NCBI GenBank assembly: GCA_026874595.1
Contig: CM049318.1
Coordinates: 50,126,750-50,190,749, forward strand
Reading direction: 5' to 3'
Length of the DNA stretch: 64,000 nt
Origin: Sipunculus nudus
Taxonomy: Eukaryota; Annelida; Sipuncula; Golfingiida; Sipunculidae
The notes below the pieces were generated by a model. It saw only the letters and a program-made list of their open reading frames with translations. It made no database searches and had not been told where the DNA came from. Positions 25,301-31,459 of the stretch are shown here, in pieces. Each line of letters starts with the position of its first letter. The first letter of the stretch is position 1. The translations under genes and the position numbers were made by a program.

Positions 25301-27938
25301 GGACCAATCGCCGTATCCTACTGTAATGGTTCTTGCTACAGCGAAGACCGCAGTGAGATCGTCTTCAAGGAGGACGGTTTTGTCGCTGAACATGTCAAAG
25401 CCTGCAAGTGCTGTACCGGTGTCGGCCGATATGAGGACATACAGGTGGACTGTGCTGGCACACCAACAACCGTGTCTGTGCTTCACTTTGACCAGTGTGG
25501 CTGCAAAGAGTGTGGAGACGGTAGGTCTGCTAGTTCACTACACCAGGTATTTACGACAGGCACAAAATAAACAACGGCCCCACCCTGGCCTCAACTGGCT
25601 CTAACGTTTCGAAGGGAATCCATTTCAAGTGACTGTCATATATTGATATATAAGTTTTTAATCTTTCACACTATTTCAGACCTGTACGAGAAGGCGAATC
25701 AACATGATAATAGCATGAAAACTATTTTACGAATTCTTGTAAAGCGGCACGGGGGATGAGATTATTTTGGAGTCTGTCATTTAAAACAATGACAGATGGA
25801 CATGACTCTTTTATAGTCAGTCATTAACAACTTCACTCTACATCTTGAAGAACAAAGCCATTTAATGTTTTAAAAGTCAAATAATTACATGTCGTATAAC
25901 ATTTGTAAGCAACGTCTCCTACACTATTTAGTATCGTGTACTTAGGGACGCTTCTGAATACAGTGTTTTCTCTGACAAAATTGTTATTCAGTGTTCGTAA
26001 TAAATGTTATCAATATATATAAATGTTTATTTTATGACAAATTAAATCAATCTTGTATATTTTTAAGGCAGCTAAAACTACAAACAGCTCTTTCGTCCAC
26101 CAGTGACAGTGTCTAAATTAAATGTGCAATCAGGTTCCTTTGTTTCTTTGTAAAATATATGCACTGATTCACTTTTACAGATTCAGTGTTCAAGCCTGTC
26201 AGTCTGACCTACGACAACTATGACGAGTACGCAGAGGTCTCAGCCAGCCCAGCAAACACGCCATCCCAGTCCGAGGAGCACGCCTGGAAGGGAAGCGGAA
26301 GCAAATACAGGGCCGCCAAGTTTCAGGTGGAACCCTACTTCCAGATCAACTTGAGAGATGGCCTTGGCAAGATCTTCCATCTCAACTTCACTACAACTCG
26401 AGTGACCGAGGGTACAGTGCAGCTGTACGATTCCGAGGGAGGAACCCTAGTCGCCAGCAGGGTAAATATATTTTTTCTATATATGTACCATCTTATCCGG
26501 AAACAAATTTCTAATTTAATGCATATTCTTATCGCCGAACAGAACCAGTCGGATATATATTGTAAATTATCCTCTTTTATTTAGAGTCTGGTCTCTAAAG
26601 CTATATTATTCGTCCATAGTATTGCCACCAGAAACGTGTAGGAAGATGGACATAGCTTGTTTGTCTCCCCTGTCCTGCCGTTTGTGTGGCGAGGAATAGA
26701 ACTATTCAATGCCCGTTCTTAAAACTGACAGAGCCAGAGTTGTCTTTCTCTGTGTCCATCAACTGTTAGTAAACCAGTATATATTGTGAAACAGATTCAT
26801 GATGCAAATAAAATTACAACATTTATTTAGTATACCTTTCTTGTCATGTGATCGGCAGTCTTCTTCTGAAAAGATTTCATGCATGGTTTTGACTAGTATA
26901 AAAAAATATTTGCTTAAATTATATACCACAGCCTTATGTGCAAAACGATGACAATTTAATGTATCCTGTAAATATAAGAGGTCAATACTATTACAAAAAA
27001 CATTTCGTCATAACGGACGGGATGCACTTGGCATCATAAGTCTCAATTTTATTTAGGACGGTGACAACCAAGTGCAGGAGAGAAGAAGTCCTCCCTGGCC
27101 CGCAAAACGGCCACTTAATTTAAGGGGATTGGGATAGTGACCAGCCCTGCCCTTCACTGTCATAAGAAATGCCTGATTTTATTGGCAGTTTCCTAAGTTA
27201 TTTATGGTCCAAAGTGTCGTTATTCTATATAAGCTTCGATGGGAAGCATCATCAGCTGTTTTCATCTTTGCAGACGCTGAGTGGATTCCAGAGCACAGTG
27301 GCTAATCCAAATGGTTTGACCACATTCACTGAGAGCTTCGCTGGTGTCAAGGCCCAGGTGATCCGTCTGGACTTCAAGGTTGTTCCAGGATCAAGCAGCT
27401 CCATCCGACTTGCCGACCTCACACTCCAGCTGGAGGTGGAGATGAGTAAGTCAGACCGCCTTGTAACCCCGAGTTAAAAGTCTACAAATAAATATGAATC
27501 TCTCTGGTTAATTAAAGATTACATTAAATTTGATGCGAATCCACCCAGTAAAGACATCAATTCAAGAAATCAATCGGTCGTTATACAATCTTGTCTACCA
27601 ATTTAGTACATTGCTTTTGACATGAAGAAATATAAAAGAAAATACATAGATTTAGAAAATGAAATATTGTCCACTGGCCCTTATTCACTGTCACACAGCC
27701 AGTGAAATATATATGTAGCACTGCAGATCTAAAACGAACGAATTTTTGGAATGTTAAGTTGGAATGGTGCAGGAAATCTGTTAAAATCATAAATCATGAC
27801 GAGAATTGGAAATGTGTGGGCTGTTCATGTTATGTCCGTTATGGTTTACCTTTGATAGTTGTATTAATGATTTCATGTACTTTTAAAGCTATGGTAATGG
27901 AATAACCTTTCTTTACAGAGGAGGAAGCGGCACCTTAA
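1..27938 (+). CDS. SCO-spondin/mucin-like multidomain secreted glycoprotein, 3' part (29 exons)
   Basis: Joined coding exons: 1-163, 3245-3377, 3682-6003, 7769-8061, 8603-8753, 10768-10956, 11943-12241, 13807-13939, 14230-14450, 15318-15369, 16085-16108, 16348-16417, 17041-17271, 17665-17714, 18294-18467, 19030-19203, 19547-19827, 20542-20716, 21365-21620, 22172-22218, 22697-22775, 23533-23667, 24047-24087, 24493-24593, 24884-24938, 25215-25520, 26181-26461, 27274-27445, 27919-27938. Every junction is GT-AG, phases match throughout, and the chain reads 2208 residues to a TAA. The 5' part lies outside the window. Domains seen: five beta-sandwich modules, Thr-rich mucin stretches, LDLa, four TSP1, TIL, VWC-like segments and CTCK. 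SCO-spondin, hemocytin and gel-forming mucins combine these families, so a secreted, disulfide-linked, O-glycosylated matrix or mucus protein is inferred. No membrane segment is visible. The start of exon 16348 could instead be 16357 in the same frame. Confidence 0.88.
164..3244 (+). other. Intron between the two G1 exons
   Basis: A 3.08-kb AT-rich intron. It contains a C8/G8 patch near 670-705 and a five-copy 72-bp tandem array (annotated separately) just before the acceptor. The last 20-25 bases before the acceptor resemble those of the matching G3 intron, so the duplication reaches into the intron. The small open frames here (for example at 1504-1800, 2137-2397 and 2742-3029) lack splice context or family features and I do not regard them as coding. 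Confidence 0.7.
2825..3184 (+). repeat. Five tandem 72-bp repeats, intronic
   Basis: The word GTATAT preceding (G)TTACAGGCAGACAGTC recurs at 2825, 2897, 2969 and 3041. A diverged fifth copy starts near 3113, giving an exact 72-bp period. Each copy carries a TTACAG and a TTGCAG, both acceptor-like. The true exon 2 acceptor 60 bp downstream is also ATGTTACAG. Confidence 0.92.
3682..6003 (+). CDS. Giant Thr-rich mucin (PTS) exon built of 36-bp repeats
   Basis: A single exon of 2322 bp (774 codons, phase 1 at both ends) made almost entirely of a 12-residue unit of the type TVTYTPTVTPTS, about 64 unit lengths. Variation is mainly AGC-ACA versus AGC-TCA (Thr/Ser) and ACT/ACA codons. A few units are shortened, with STSTSTYTP variants near both ends. 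Thr approaches half of all residues and Cys is absent, so dense O-glycosylation and an extended rod are expected. Both borders fit splice consensus (TTCCAG before, GTAAGT after). Long stop-free frames on the opposite strand are by-products of the repeat. Tandem copies this alike are likely to vary in number between alleles and are prone to assembly error. Confidence 0.92.
6820..7330 (+). repeat. Possible tRNA-derived SINE-like insertion in intron
   Basis: At 7090-7150 an A-box-like TGGCTCACGGGTAGAGG is followed about 20 bp later by a B-box-like GAGTTCGAATCTC. The flanking GCTTC and GAAGC could pair as an acceptor stem. No proper anticodon arm of normal length separates the boxes, so a working tRNA is unlikely. 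GC-rich sequence continues to about 7320. A tRNA-derived retroelement head is the best guess. Confidence 0.35.
7367..7529. mobile_element. Short CAGTAGAACCTGT-ended MITE, copy 1
   Basis: The left end CAGTAGAACCTGT follows TA. The right end, read on the other strand, is CAGTGAAACCTGT (11 of 13 matching). The 163-bp element has no coding capacity. Ends of this kind beside TA are typical of pogo/Tigger-type DNA transposons, so a non-autonomous relative is inferred. Confidence 0.65.
7769..8753 (+). CDS. Module G2: beta-sandwich domain, exons 7769-8061 and 8603-8753
   Basis: Two exons, entering phase 1, split by a phase-0 intron and leaving phase 1, exactly as in the other G modules. The domain opens with a Cys (RYHCPSDLAFW). 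It has a central SYWQAAP Trp, a SEVRVILL strand near the end of the first exon, then LVIELTRAG and a terminal Cys (SATFCGEP) in the second. Length (about 147 residues) matches G3. It is clearly paralogous to G1/G3 in pattern but strongly diverged in sequence. It sits between two Thr-rich linkers. Carbohydrate or protein binding is a guess from the fold. Confidence 0.82.
8237..8454. repeat. (TA)n microsatellites in the G2 intron
   Basis: Two long TA-dinucleotide runs (about 8237-8296 and 8408-8454) lie between the two G2 exons. The acceptor of the second exon is preceded by a 20-base T run at 8575-8594, an unusually strong polypyrimidine tract. Confidence 0.95.
8993..10576. mobile_element. Short CAGTAGAAC-type MITE copy 2, split by a 1.4-kb insertion
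   Basis: Bases 8993-9071 match the left half of the 7367-7529 element. About 10513-10576 match its right half, ending CACTG next to TA. The break falls at the same internal point (after AAAACATTCAC). What lies between, about 9072-10512, is therefore a later insertion. It carries near-identical direct repeats of about 50 bp at each end (starting ATCTGTATATTAATAGCG and ATCTATATATTAATAGCG). No transposase is readable inside. Confidence 0.65.
9531..9801. mobile_element. MITE with GGTTCTCAGGCAC inverted termini, copy 1 (nested)
   Basis: The left end AGTTATGGTTCTCAGGCAC and the right end GTGCCTGAGAACCATACCT are inverted repeats, 19 of 20 matching. The element has a long G run near 9741-9760 and no coding potential. 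It lies inside the 9072-10512 insertion. A relative in opposite orientation is at 49059-49333, with recognisable shared interior words such as GGGAAAAGCATGAAAA. Confidence 0.75.
10768..10956 (+). CDS. Short Thr-rich mucin linker exon
   Basis: A 63-codon exon, phase 1 at both ends, reading ESTPSMTATTPIVTPSG and then TVTYTP-type units like those of the giant exon. It ends in a Ser/Thr/Ala-rich stretch. TTCAG precedes it and GTGAGT follows. It links G2 to G3 and probably is O-glycosylated. It looks like an unexpanded or contracted relative of the 3682-6003 array. Confidence 0.85.
11613..11785. mobile_element. 173-bp CGGTAGAACCTC-ended MITE
   Basis: The left end CGGTAGAACCTCCGAATTACGG follows TA. 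The right end GGAGAGGTTCGACTA is followed by TA. Read outward, the two ends agree at about 9 of 12 positions. The interior has GGTGCCC repeats (GGTGCCCTTAGT twice). It is related by its ends to the Tigger-like relic at 12587-13588. Confidence 0.6.
11943..13939 (+). CDS. Module G3: beta-sandwich domain, exons 11943-12241 and 13807-13939
   Basis: A complete copy of the module truncated at the window start. Opening Cys in PYRCVDIYHSED, Trp in TYWTSDAS, then NPFVKIDFDG, VDAVRVVIIHPDA, a phase-0 intron, DLYPTNQEL, IRLEFIRATPG and the terminal Cys of MDACIYA. It is about 144 residues long. Borders are phase 1 outside and phase 0 in the middle. The first exon is preceded by CATTGCAG and followed by GTGAGT. 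High identity to G1 at both DNA and protein level points to a recent tandem duplication. The intervening intron hosts the Tigger-like relic. Confidence 0.85.
12587..13588 (-). mobile_element. Deleted pogo/Tigger-like DNA transposon (1002 bp)
   Basis: The ends CAGTAGAACGCCTG and, on the other strand, CAGTTGAACGCCTG match at 13 of 14, and both are flanked by TA within a (TA)n tract. TA duplication and CAGT ends fit the Tc1-mariner/pogo superfamily. On the minus strand an open frame starting at 12886 reads MATKKRHKLPLKEKVDRISK, continuing to a QQLAEIF motif near 12788. This matches the start of the CENP-B/Tigger N-terminal helix-turn-helix. Similarity stops there: the DDE catalytic part is gone. 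It is an internal-deletion derivative, inactive by itself. Confidence 0.75.
12788..12886 (-). pseudogene. Transposase fragment: CENP-B/Tigger-type N-terminal helix-turn-helix
   Basis: About 33 codons of a DNA-binding HTH: a basic start (MATKKRHK), a KEKVDRI helix, then QQLAEIF. The family normally continues with a V-x-x-STIS-type recognition helix, and this copy instead turns into unrelated AT-rich sequence. It is a relic inside the 12587-13588 element and sits antisense in a G3 intron. Confidence 0.65.
13589..14139. repeat. (TA)n tracts flanking the second G3 exon
   Basis: TA dinucleotide runs at about 13589-13629 and 14080-14139 lie in the introns on either side of exon 13807-13939. The first is the right flank of the Tigger-like insertion. 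Confidence 0.95.
14230..15369 (+). CDS. Thr-Pro linker plus LDL-receptor class A domain, exons 14230-14450 and 15318-15369
   Basis: The first exon begins with about 45 residues of VTPTGTPT-type repeats (15-24-bp units, related to the giant array but with Gly). It then enters an LDLa domain: WYCTTTQFVCDSGECLEPEY, and after a phase-0 intron LCDGTMDCESGDDEMIC. All six LDLa cysteines are present, as is the acidic calcium cage of the DCxSGDDE type. LDLa domains bind ligands in a calcium-dependent way and occur in SCO-spondin next to TSP1 domains, as here. Confidence 0.9.
16085..16417 (+). CDS. Micro-exon (16085-16108) and first TSP1 exon (16348-16417)
   Basis: A 24-base exon (phase 1 in and out) encodes a Ser/Thr/Pro spacer, STPVSPTP. 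The following exon starts a thrombospondin type-1 repeat: WSEWTACNATCSEGTRNRTR, with the W-x-x-W core and the CSxTC-like CNATC. It ends phase 2 and continues at 17041. The 16348 start (after TTTGTAG) is the first AG after the pyrimidine stretch; 16357 after CACAG is an in-frame alternative. The micro-exon is supported mainly by matching phases and borders. Confidence 0.72.
17041..17714 (+). CDS. TSP1 tail and VWC-like cysteine segment, exons 17041-17271 and 17665-17714
   Basis: The exon completes the TSP1 repeat (VCPDGEETETDSCEDSCMC). It then encodes an acidic, Cys-poor region with FGPGVNSSTVLGWIEKDG and EEEVHIDDEIEAGVTVYG, and a cysteine cluster CNNCTCEEDLAMSCGNNIC across a phase-2 intron. 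The xxGVTVYGxCNNCTC pattern is typical of von Willebrand C-like or TIL-associated segments of SCO-spondin and mucins. The acidic stretch may bind calcium, but that is a guess. Confidence 0.8.
18294..18467 (+). CDS. TSP1 repeat 2
   Basis: A single phase-1/phase-1 exon of 58 codons. WGSWSEWSLCSDNCTGGVRN carries the triple-Trp ladder (WxxWSxW), the CSxNC motif and basic residues that stack between the tryptophans, followed by the cysteines of KPCETEP and EECGDKDDC. The W-x-x-W motifs are usual sites for C-mannosylation. A one-domain-per-exon, phase 1-1 layout is the classic shuffled TSP1 form. Confidence 0.92.
19030..19203 (+). CDS. TSP1 repeat 3
   Basis: A phase-1/phase-1 exon of the same size as the previous one. 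WGPWGPWGECTVDCGGGVRV shows the Trp ladder and the CTxDCGGG motif. The exon continues with RSRGCLDDD and ends KVELEECNTNPCTN, giving six cysteines. It is preceded by CTTTACAG and followed by GTACGT. Confidence 0.93.
19547..20716 (+). CDS. Module G4: beta-sandwich domain, exons 19547-19827 and 20542-20716
   Basis: The two-exon layout repeats (phase 1 in, phase 0 middle, phase 1 out). The first exon opens with TCEYTTIDYTNYE, has FSQAWHGASEDGYY and YEISFIVHKAYNC, and ends with IYDVEGGNMLITR at the phase-0 donor. The second runs from DLPNLSPDGE to LRDLRIIADVCQ. It resembles G5 more than G1-G3: both have a Y-D-x-EGG-x-L-x-x-R motif just before the middle intron. It lies between TSP1 repeat 3 and the TIL domain. 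The fold assignment is inferred from pattern only. Confidence 0.8.
21365..22218 (+). CDS. TIL domain and VWC-like segment, exons 21365-21620 and 22172-22218
   Basis: The trypsin-inhibitor-like cysteine-rich pattern is clear: CTDKKVWANCTEIPSCPLTC, DLYPGTHYC, CEPRCVCPNGTVENENGEC and KPEECECVDEHGNTY. The two CxC pairs and the CVCPxGxxxxxxGxCV signature are as in VWF and mucins. It passes into a VWC-type CEVCNCTYGKLYCEETQCN across a phase-2 intron placed inside a Cys codon. In VWF-like proteins TIL usually follows a VWD-C8 unit; none is visible in this window. Confidence 0.92.
22697..23667 (+). CDS. TSP1 repeat 4 and start of VWC-like segment, exons 22697-22775 and 23533-23667
   Basis: The TSP1 repeat begins KTCNFTEWSEWTECTEQCNG with the W-x-x-W core and CTEQC. 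It is split by a phase-2 intron and finishes with EEERPCNEDPC. The same second exon enters a new cysteine-rich segment: CICLNINGRNYSHYETVNM and DCTIC, with a phase-2 border inside the last Cys codon, as at 17271 and 21620. This TSP1 is split, unlike repeats 2 and 3. Confidence 0.88.
24047..24938 (+). CDS. VWC-like cysteine-rich segment, exons 24047-24087, 24493-24593 and 24884-24938
   Basis: Three small exons encode VCEPSGVQCTPRN, then EICVKYMCVDDEVVMINETD with CQPCPP, then KHYRVPTEDDCCHCEPEE. The final CCxC and the CxPC pattern are typical of von Willebrand C domains just before the CTCK of VWF and mucins. Phases 2-1, 1-0 and 0-1 join without a stop. Confidence 0.82.
25215..25520 (+). CDS. 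C-terminal cystine-knot (CTCK) domain
   Basis: A single phase-1/phase-1 exon of 102 codons with 11 cysteines. It contains GVFCVSDGPIAVSYCNGSC (the C-x-G-x-C knot ring element), ACKCCTGVGRYEDIQVDC and a closing HFDQCGCKEC. This is the dimerising cystine knot of VWF, gel-forming mucins, SCO-spondin and Norrin-type proteins. In that group it makes intermolecular disulfides in the endoplasmic reticulum, so disulfide-linked dimers are inferred. Unusually, more protein follows it. Confidence 0.95.
26181..27445 (+). CDS. Module G5: C-terminal beta-sandwich domain, exons 26181-26461 and 27274-27445
   Basis: Again a phase 1 / phase 0 / phase 1 two-exon module, the first exon being 281 bases like that of G4. 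It reads DSVFKPVSLTYDNYDEYAEV, HAWKGSGSKYRAAKFQV and IFHLNFTTTRV, then VQLYDSEGGTLVASR at the donor. The second exon reads TLSGFQSTVANPNG, QVIRLDFKVVPGSSSSIRL and LQLEVEM. It lacks the closing Cys of G1-G4. The GC-richer coding sequence stands out sharply from the flanking introns. Confidence 0.85.
27919..27938 (+). CDS. Terminal coding exon and stop
   Basis: After CTTTACAG the exon adds KEEAAP and the TAA stop at 27936-27938. The chain stays in frame from the window start to this stop. The 3' UTR continues into the poly(A) signals at 28067 and 28093. Confidence 0.88.
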
Positions 27939-28066
27939 GCCCAACGTTCTGTGATAGAAGATGACCCATGACCGACTGAAGAAACGACGAAACGAAGAAA
28001 AAAATACCCCTGCAGATGTAGTTATAGCACAATTAAAAAACTAATGAAGATTTTGAAAAGTAGTGA

Positions 28067-28098
28067 AATAAACAGAACTGCTGGTTATTCCAAATAAA
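28067..28098 (+). promoter_or_regulatory. Poly(A) signals of the SCO-spondin/mucin-like gene
   Basis: AATAAA occurs at 28067-28072 and again at 28093-28098, about 130-160 bases after the stop. A T-rich stretch follows near 28128-28136. This is the expected arrangement for the transcript end. Confidence 0.75.
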
Positions 28099-28429
28099 CT
28101 ACCTTGCATATGATTATTGTCTTGTTACTTTTTTTTACCTAAAACTGAGTGTGAGAGATATACATATGAATGGGGCTAACATTACATTAGAAATAGTCTG
28201 ACATCTGCACTTTACATGGAAATATTGTGTGAGATTTAAAAGAGAGGGAGGGGGAAACTACAGAGAGAGAGAGAATATGGAACAGAGACAATACAAAATA
28301 GATATATCCGAGAGACGGATTCACTCTAAGGATATCATAAATTACGTTATAAAGAAAATTATTATATGTTCCAACAATAAGAAGATAATGCAAATTATAA
28401 TCTTAAGTAGAAACCGTGTTCTTATTCAC

Positions 28430-28760
28430 TAAATCGGCCCATATTCCAAGGTTCATTCGTGCATAGGTGACTATATTTGTGTTTATTCCTTGATTACTTT
28501 CCTGAATATGGACCATAAGCCAGATGAACACCAAAATTTAATCGATTCTTTATACTGGCGGTAGGCATTATATATATAGAGGCATTTAACTTCAGGCAAA
28601 TTTATGTTTTCATTTGACTAAGTAACAAACCAATCAATACTGTTTTATCAATTTTAAAGTCAAAATTCATCTTGCCAAAACACAGGCTAATAGTAATTTT
28701 TTGTTAGGATTCTCGCCACCTCCGTTTTTGGTACGGACGATTTAGCCCGGGGATTAAAGA
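28430..28760. repeat. Dispersed repeat, relative at about 52490-52620
   Basis: The start GGCCCATATTCCA-x-GTTCATT, followed by GTGCATAGGTGACT, recurs at 52509 as GGCCCATATTCCACGTTTCA and GTGCATAAGTTACT. Both copies then carry a GGATTCTCG/GAGAATCC-like patch. Origin unknown; between about 28100 and 31260 I see no gene. Confidence 0.5.
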
Positions 28761-29425
28761 ATGTATCAGAAGTTTTATATCACTTGTTAAGTTCATCTGC
28801 GCTATCACTGACAAGATGAAAATGGATCCGACAAATTTCAAGTCAGTTCAAGAAACAGCATGAATAAGCACACGCTTGCCCGGTCATTAGTTGAATTCAA
28901 TGCAATGTAGAACGCGGACGCGAACCTTCGAGCAAGCCACGTGTAAGACTTACTTTACCTTCTGCCAATCGACAGTTTCTAGATCACGGTTTCAGATATC
29001 TAGCCTACCAGTTCTATATGAAATTAGGGAAGGTCACTCTTTTTCTAATCATTGAAAGTTTGATGTTTTCCCTCAATTCCCTGAATTCATCATACTGGCT
29101 GTCACGGCAATATCAGACTTCTAATTTTTGTGACAGAGGGTGGAATAGCTAGACAAAAAGAAGATATTTTAATAGGGAAATTTCCGTACAAAAGATTTAG
29201 TACGAGTGGCGTCTGTCCCCCATGTATTGTTTATCAGCAAGTAAAGCAGCCTTCGGACCGTAGCGTCCTTGCATCAAAGTGAGAAACCTGAAAACCTTAC
29301 CTGAGAAACAATCAAAGAATAATATTAAACATAATAACAAAATTCTGAAAATATATGATAAGATACCGGCAGTTACTTTCAATATGCTATAGAACTCCGT
29401 GTGATAATACCAGTAAATATGACAA

Positions 29426-29775
29426 CCCCCCCCCCCCCCCCCCCCCAAAGCTCCTGACGAGATACGGAAATTTTCTTGGAGGAGAACCTGATACAAAAAC
29501 ATACAAGTTAGCTGTTACAAAATGTTTGCATTTAACTGCACCCATACAATACGCACAAATAATCTCGCACATCAGGCTTAATTTTAAAGCAAATCCTGCA
29601 CCTATATACCCATTGTAAGCATTCATATCTCATAAAAGCATAGTTATAGACTTATAGAGAAAAATAAGAATCAACGAAAGAGTTAGTGTCACAACTAACC
29701 CCGCATACGGAGAAAGTTGTAACATCAGATGGGGTAATTTGTTGCACCTATAAGCAGAACAATTAATCCAACTGA

Positions 29776-29838
<63 letters not shown>
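29426..29838. repeat. C20 tract and (TA)n(TG)n microsatellite
   Basis: A run of about 20 C lies at 29427-29446. A (TA) run at about 29778-29821 passes into (TG) to 29838. The next 150 bases are rich in GTAATTGTAATT and ATCGAT words, as in the ends of some hAT-type elements, but no paired terminus was found. Confidence 0.85.
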
Positions 29839-30831
29839 TGGGTCCAAAAGTGATTGTATTTAAGGTAATTGTAATTATAATTACCGTTTCAAGTAATTGT
29901 AATTGTAATCGATGACATTTTTTACTCCTGGAATGTAATTCTAATTTCAATCGATTGCTTTTGAAAAGAGCTTGAACAATTACTTTTCAATAACTTTTGG
30001 GTATATATGTCTCATATGAATAATTCCATCAAACTGTCAAATTTATTAAGCATACCTGACTATTAACCAATGTCCCACGGTTGTTCTTTATGTTTTTTAA
30101 AGGCACATATGAATTTTAAATAATATGTTTATTATCTCATAATATTGAATTTAGACATAAAAAAGGTTCCCCATCAAAGCTATCCAAATGTAAAGACTTA
30201 AGAAGACCCCAGGTTATCTGAAATTCCTTTAAAGTTATTCCTGGGGGTAGCCCAAACCTTATTCAGGTTAACAAAATACTGTTTAGATTACTATCTTGCA
30301 GATTTAATTCAATTATAAATGTAAATGCTTTTTTACTAATAATATATTATTTCAGTAAACCCCATGGAAGACACAAGATCTAAAAGGTTGAATCAGTCTT
30401 TCAAAAGTTGTCGCATATTGTTAACAAATACATAAAGTGTATTTTTATTGACTTGTTCACTTTGCCAAAGCGCATGACAAATTACTGGCAAACAAAGGAT
30501 ATGCAAAGATTCAAACTAATTTTTAAAATCAAGAAGACGTTAATGCATTTTATGTAAATAAACATACAGAAACAGCTTTCTGCCCGTTTAGTGGTAACCA
30601 AAAGCCACATGCCCAAGCTTTTCTGTATTATAATGTTTAAATAGTTACTCTCCTTATTACCACGCCTTTATTGAAATGGCCCGGTTGGACGGAATTTTAC
30701 CAGTCAAATTCTGAAATATATCTAATATTTTAATCCTACCTGGTCCTGCATTAGGCAGGTAGAACTTGCTACCAAACAATTGACGGTTTATCCGAACAAA
30801 ACGTTTGACCCCGAAGCTTTCCGAAAACGGC

Positions 30832-30837
<6 letters not shown>

Positions 30838-30886
<49 letters not shown>

Positions 30887-30910
30887 TATATATATATATA
30901 TATATATATA
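30838..30910. repeat. (TA)n microsatellite
   Basis: A long TA run interrupted by a single GATATA, in otherwise featureless intergenic sequence. Confidence 0.95.
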
Positions 30911-31280
30911 TTTATTTATTTATTAGTGACAGGAATAGGGTTTTAACATCATAATCGAAGATAGAAAAATAAAAACGACCGATGATCGATTATTAATCGG
31001 TTATTTTATGTACTTTCTATATAACCTTGAAATCTGCTGTATAATAGTACCTAAAATATTGGCCCCAGTAAATAGTTTGACATATACAAGAGTATTCACA
31101 ATGAAACCTTCAATCCACCTGCACCCTTACGTCGACTTTCCGTCAGACGATTGTTGGCTGCGCAAGGTTCCTTTTTGATGCTGTTCGTTATTTGTTTGTA
31201 TATCTCTGACAGGTTCTGTAGATTCTTTGCAAGTACATACATAACCGATTTTAATCACTCGTATACATAATATTATATAC

Positions 31281-31356
31281 AGATAAAGAGTGACGCCTGA
31301 AAGATAGACTAACTTGTGTATTAGTTAGTCTATTTATAAGGCGTCACTCTTTATCT
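31281..31356. other. Long near-perfect hairpin
   Basis: The left arm AGATAAAGAGTGACGCCT...ATAGACTAACT and the right arm ending in GGCGTCACTCTTTATCT are inverted repeats. The arms are about 34 bases with a few central mismatches and a loop of about 6-8 bases. A (TA)n tract follows at 31408-31457. It could be a tiny palindromic MITE or a precursor-microRNA-like hairpin; the sequence alone does not decide. Confidence 0.8.
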
Positions 31357-31399
31357 TTACCTACGCTTCAACTACAGACTATCACGGCTTTACCACTTA

Positions 31400-31459
<60 letters not shown>

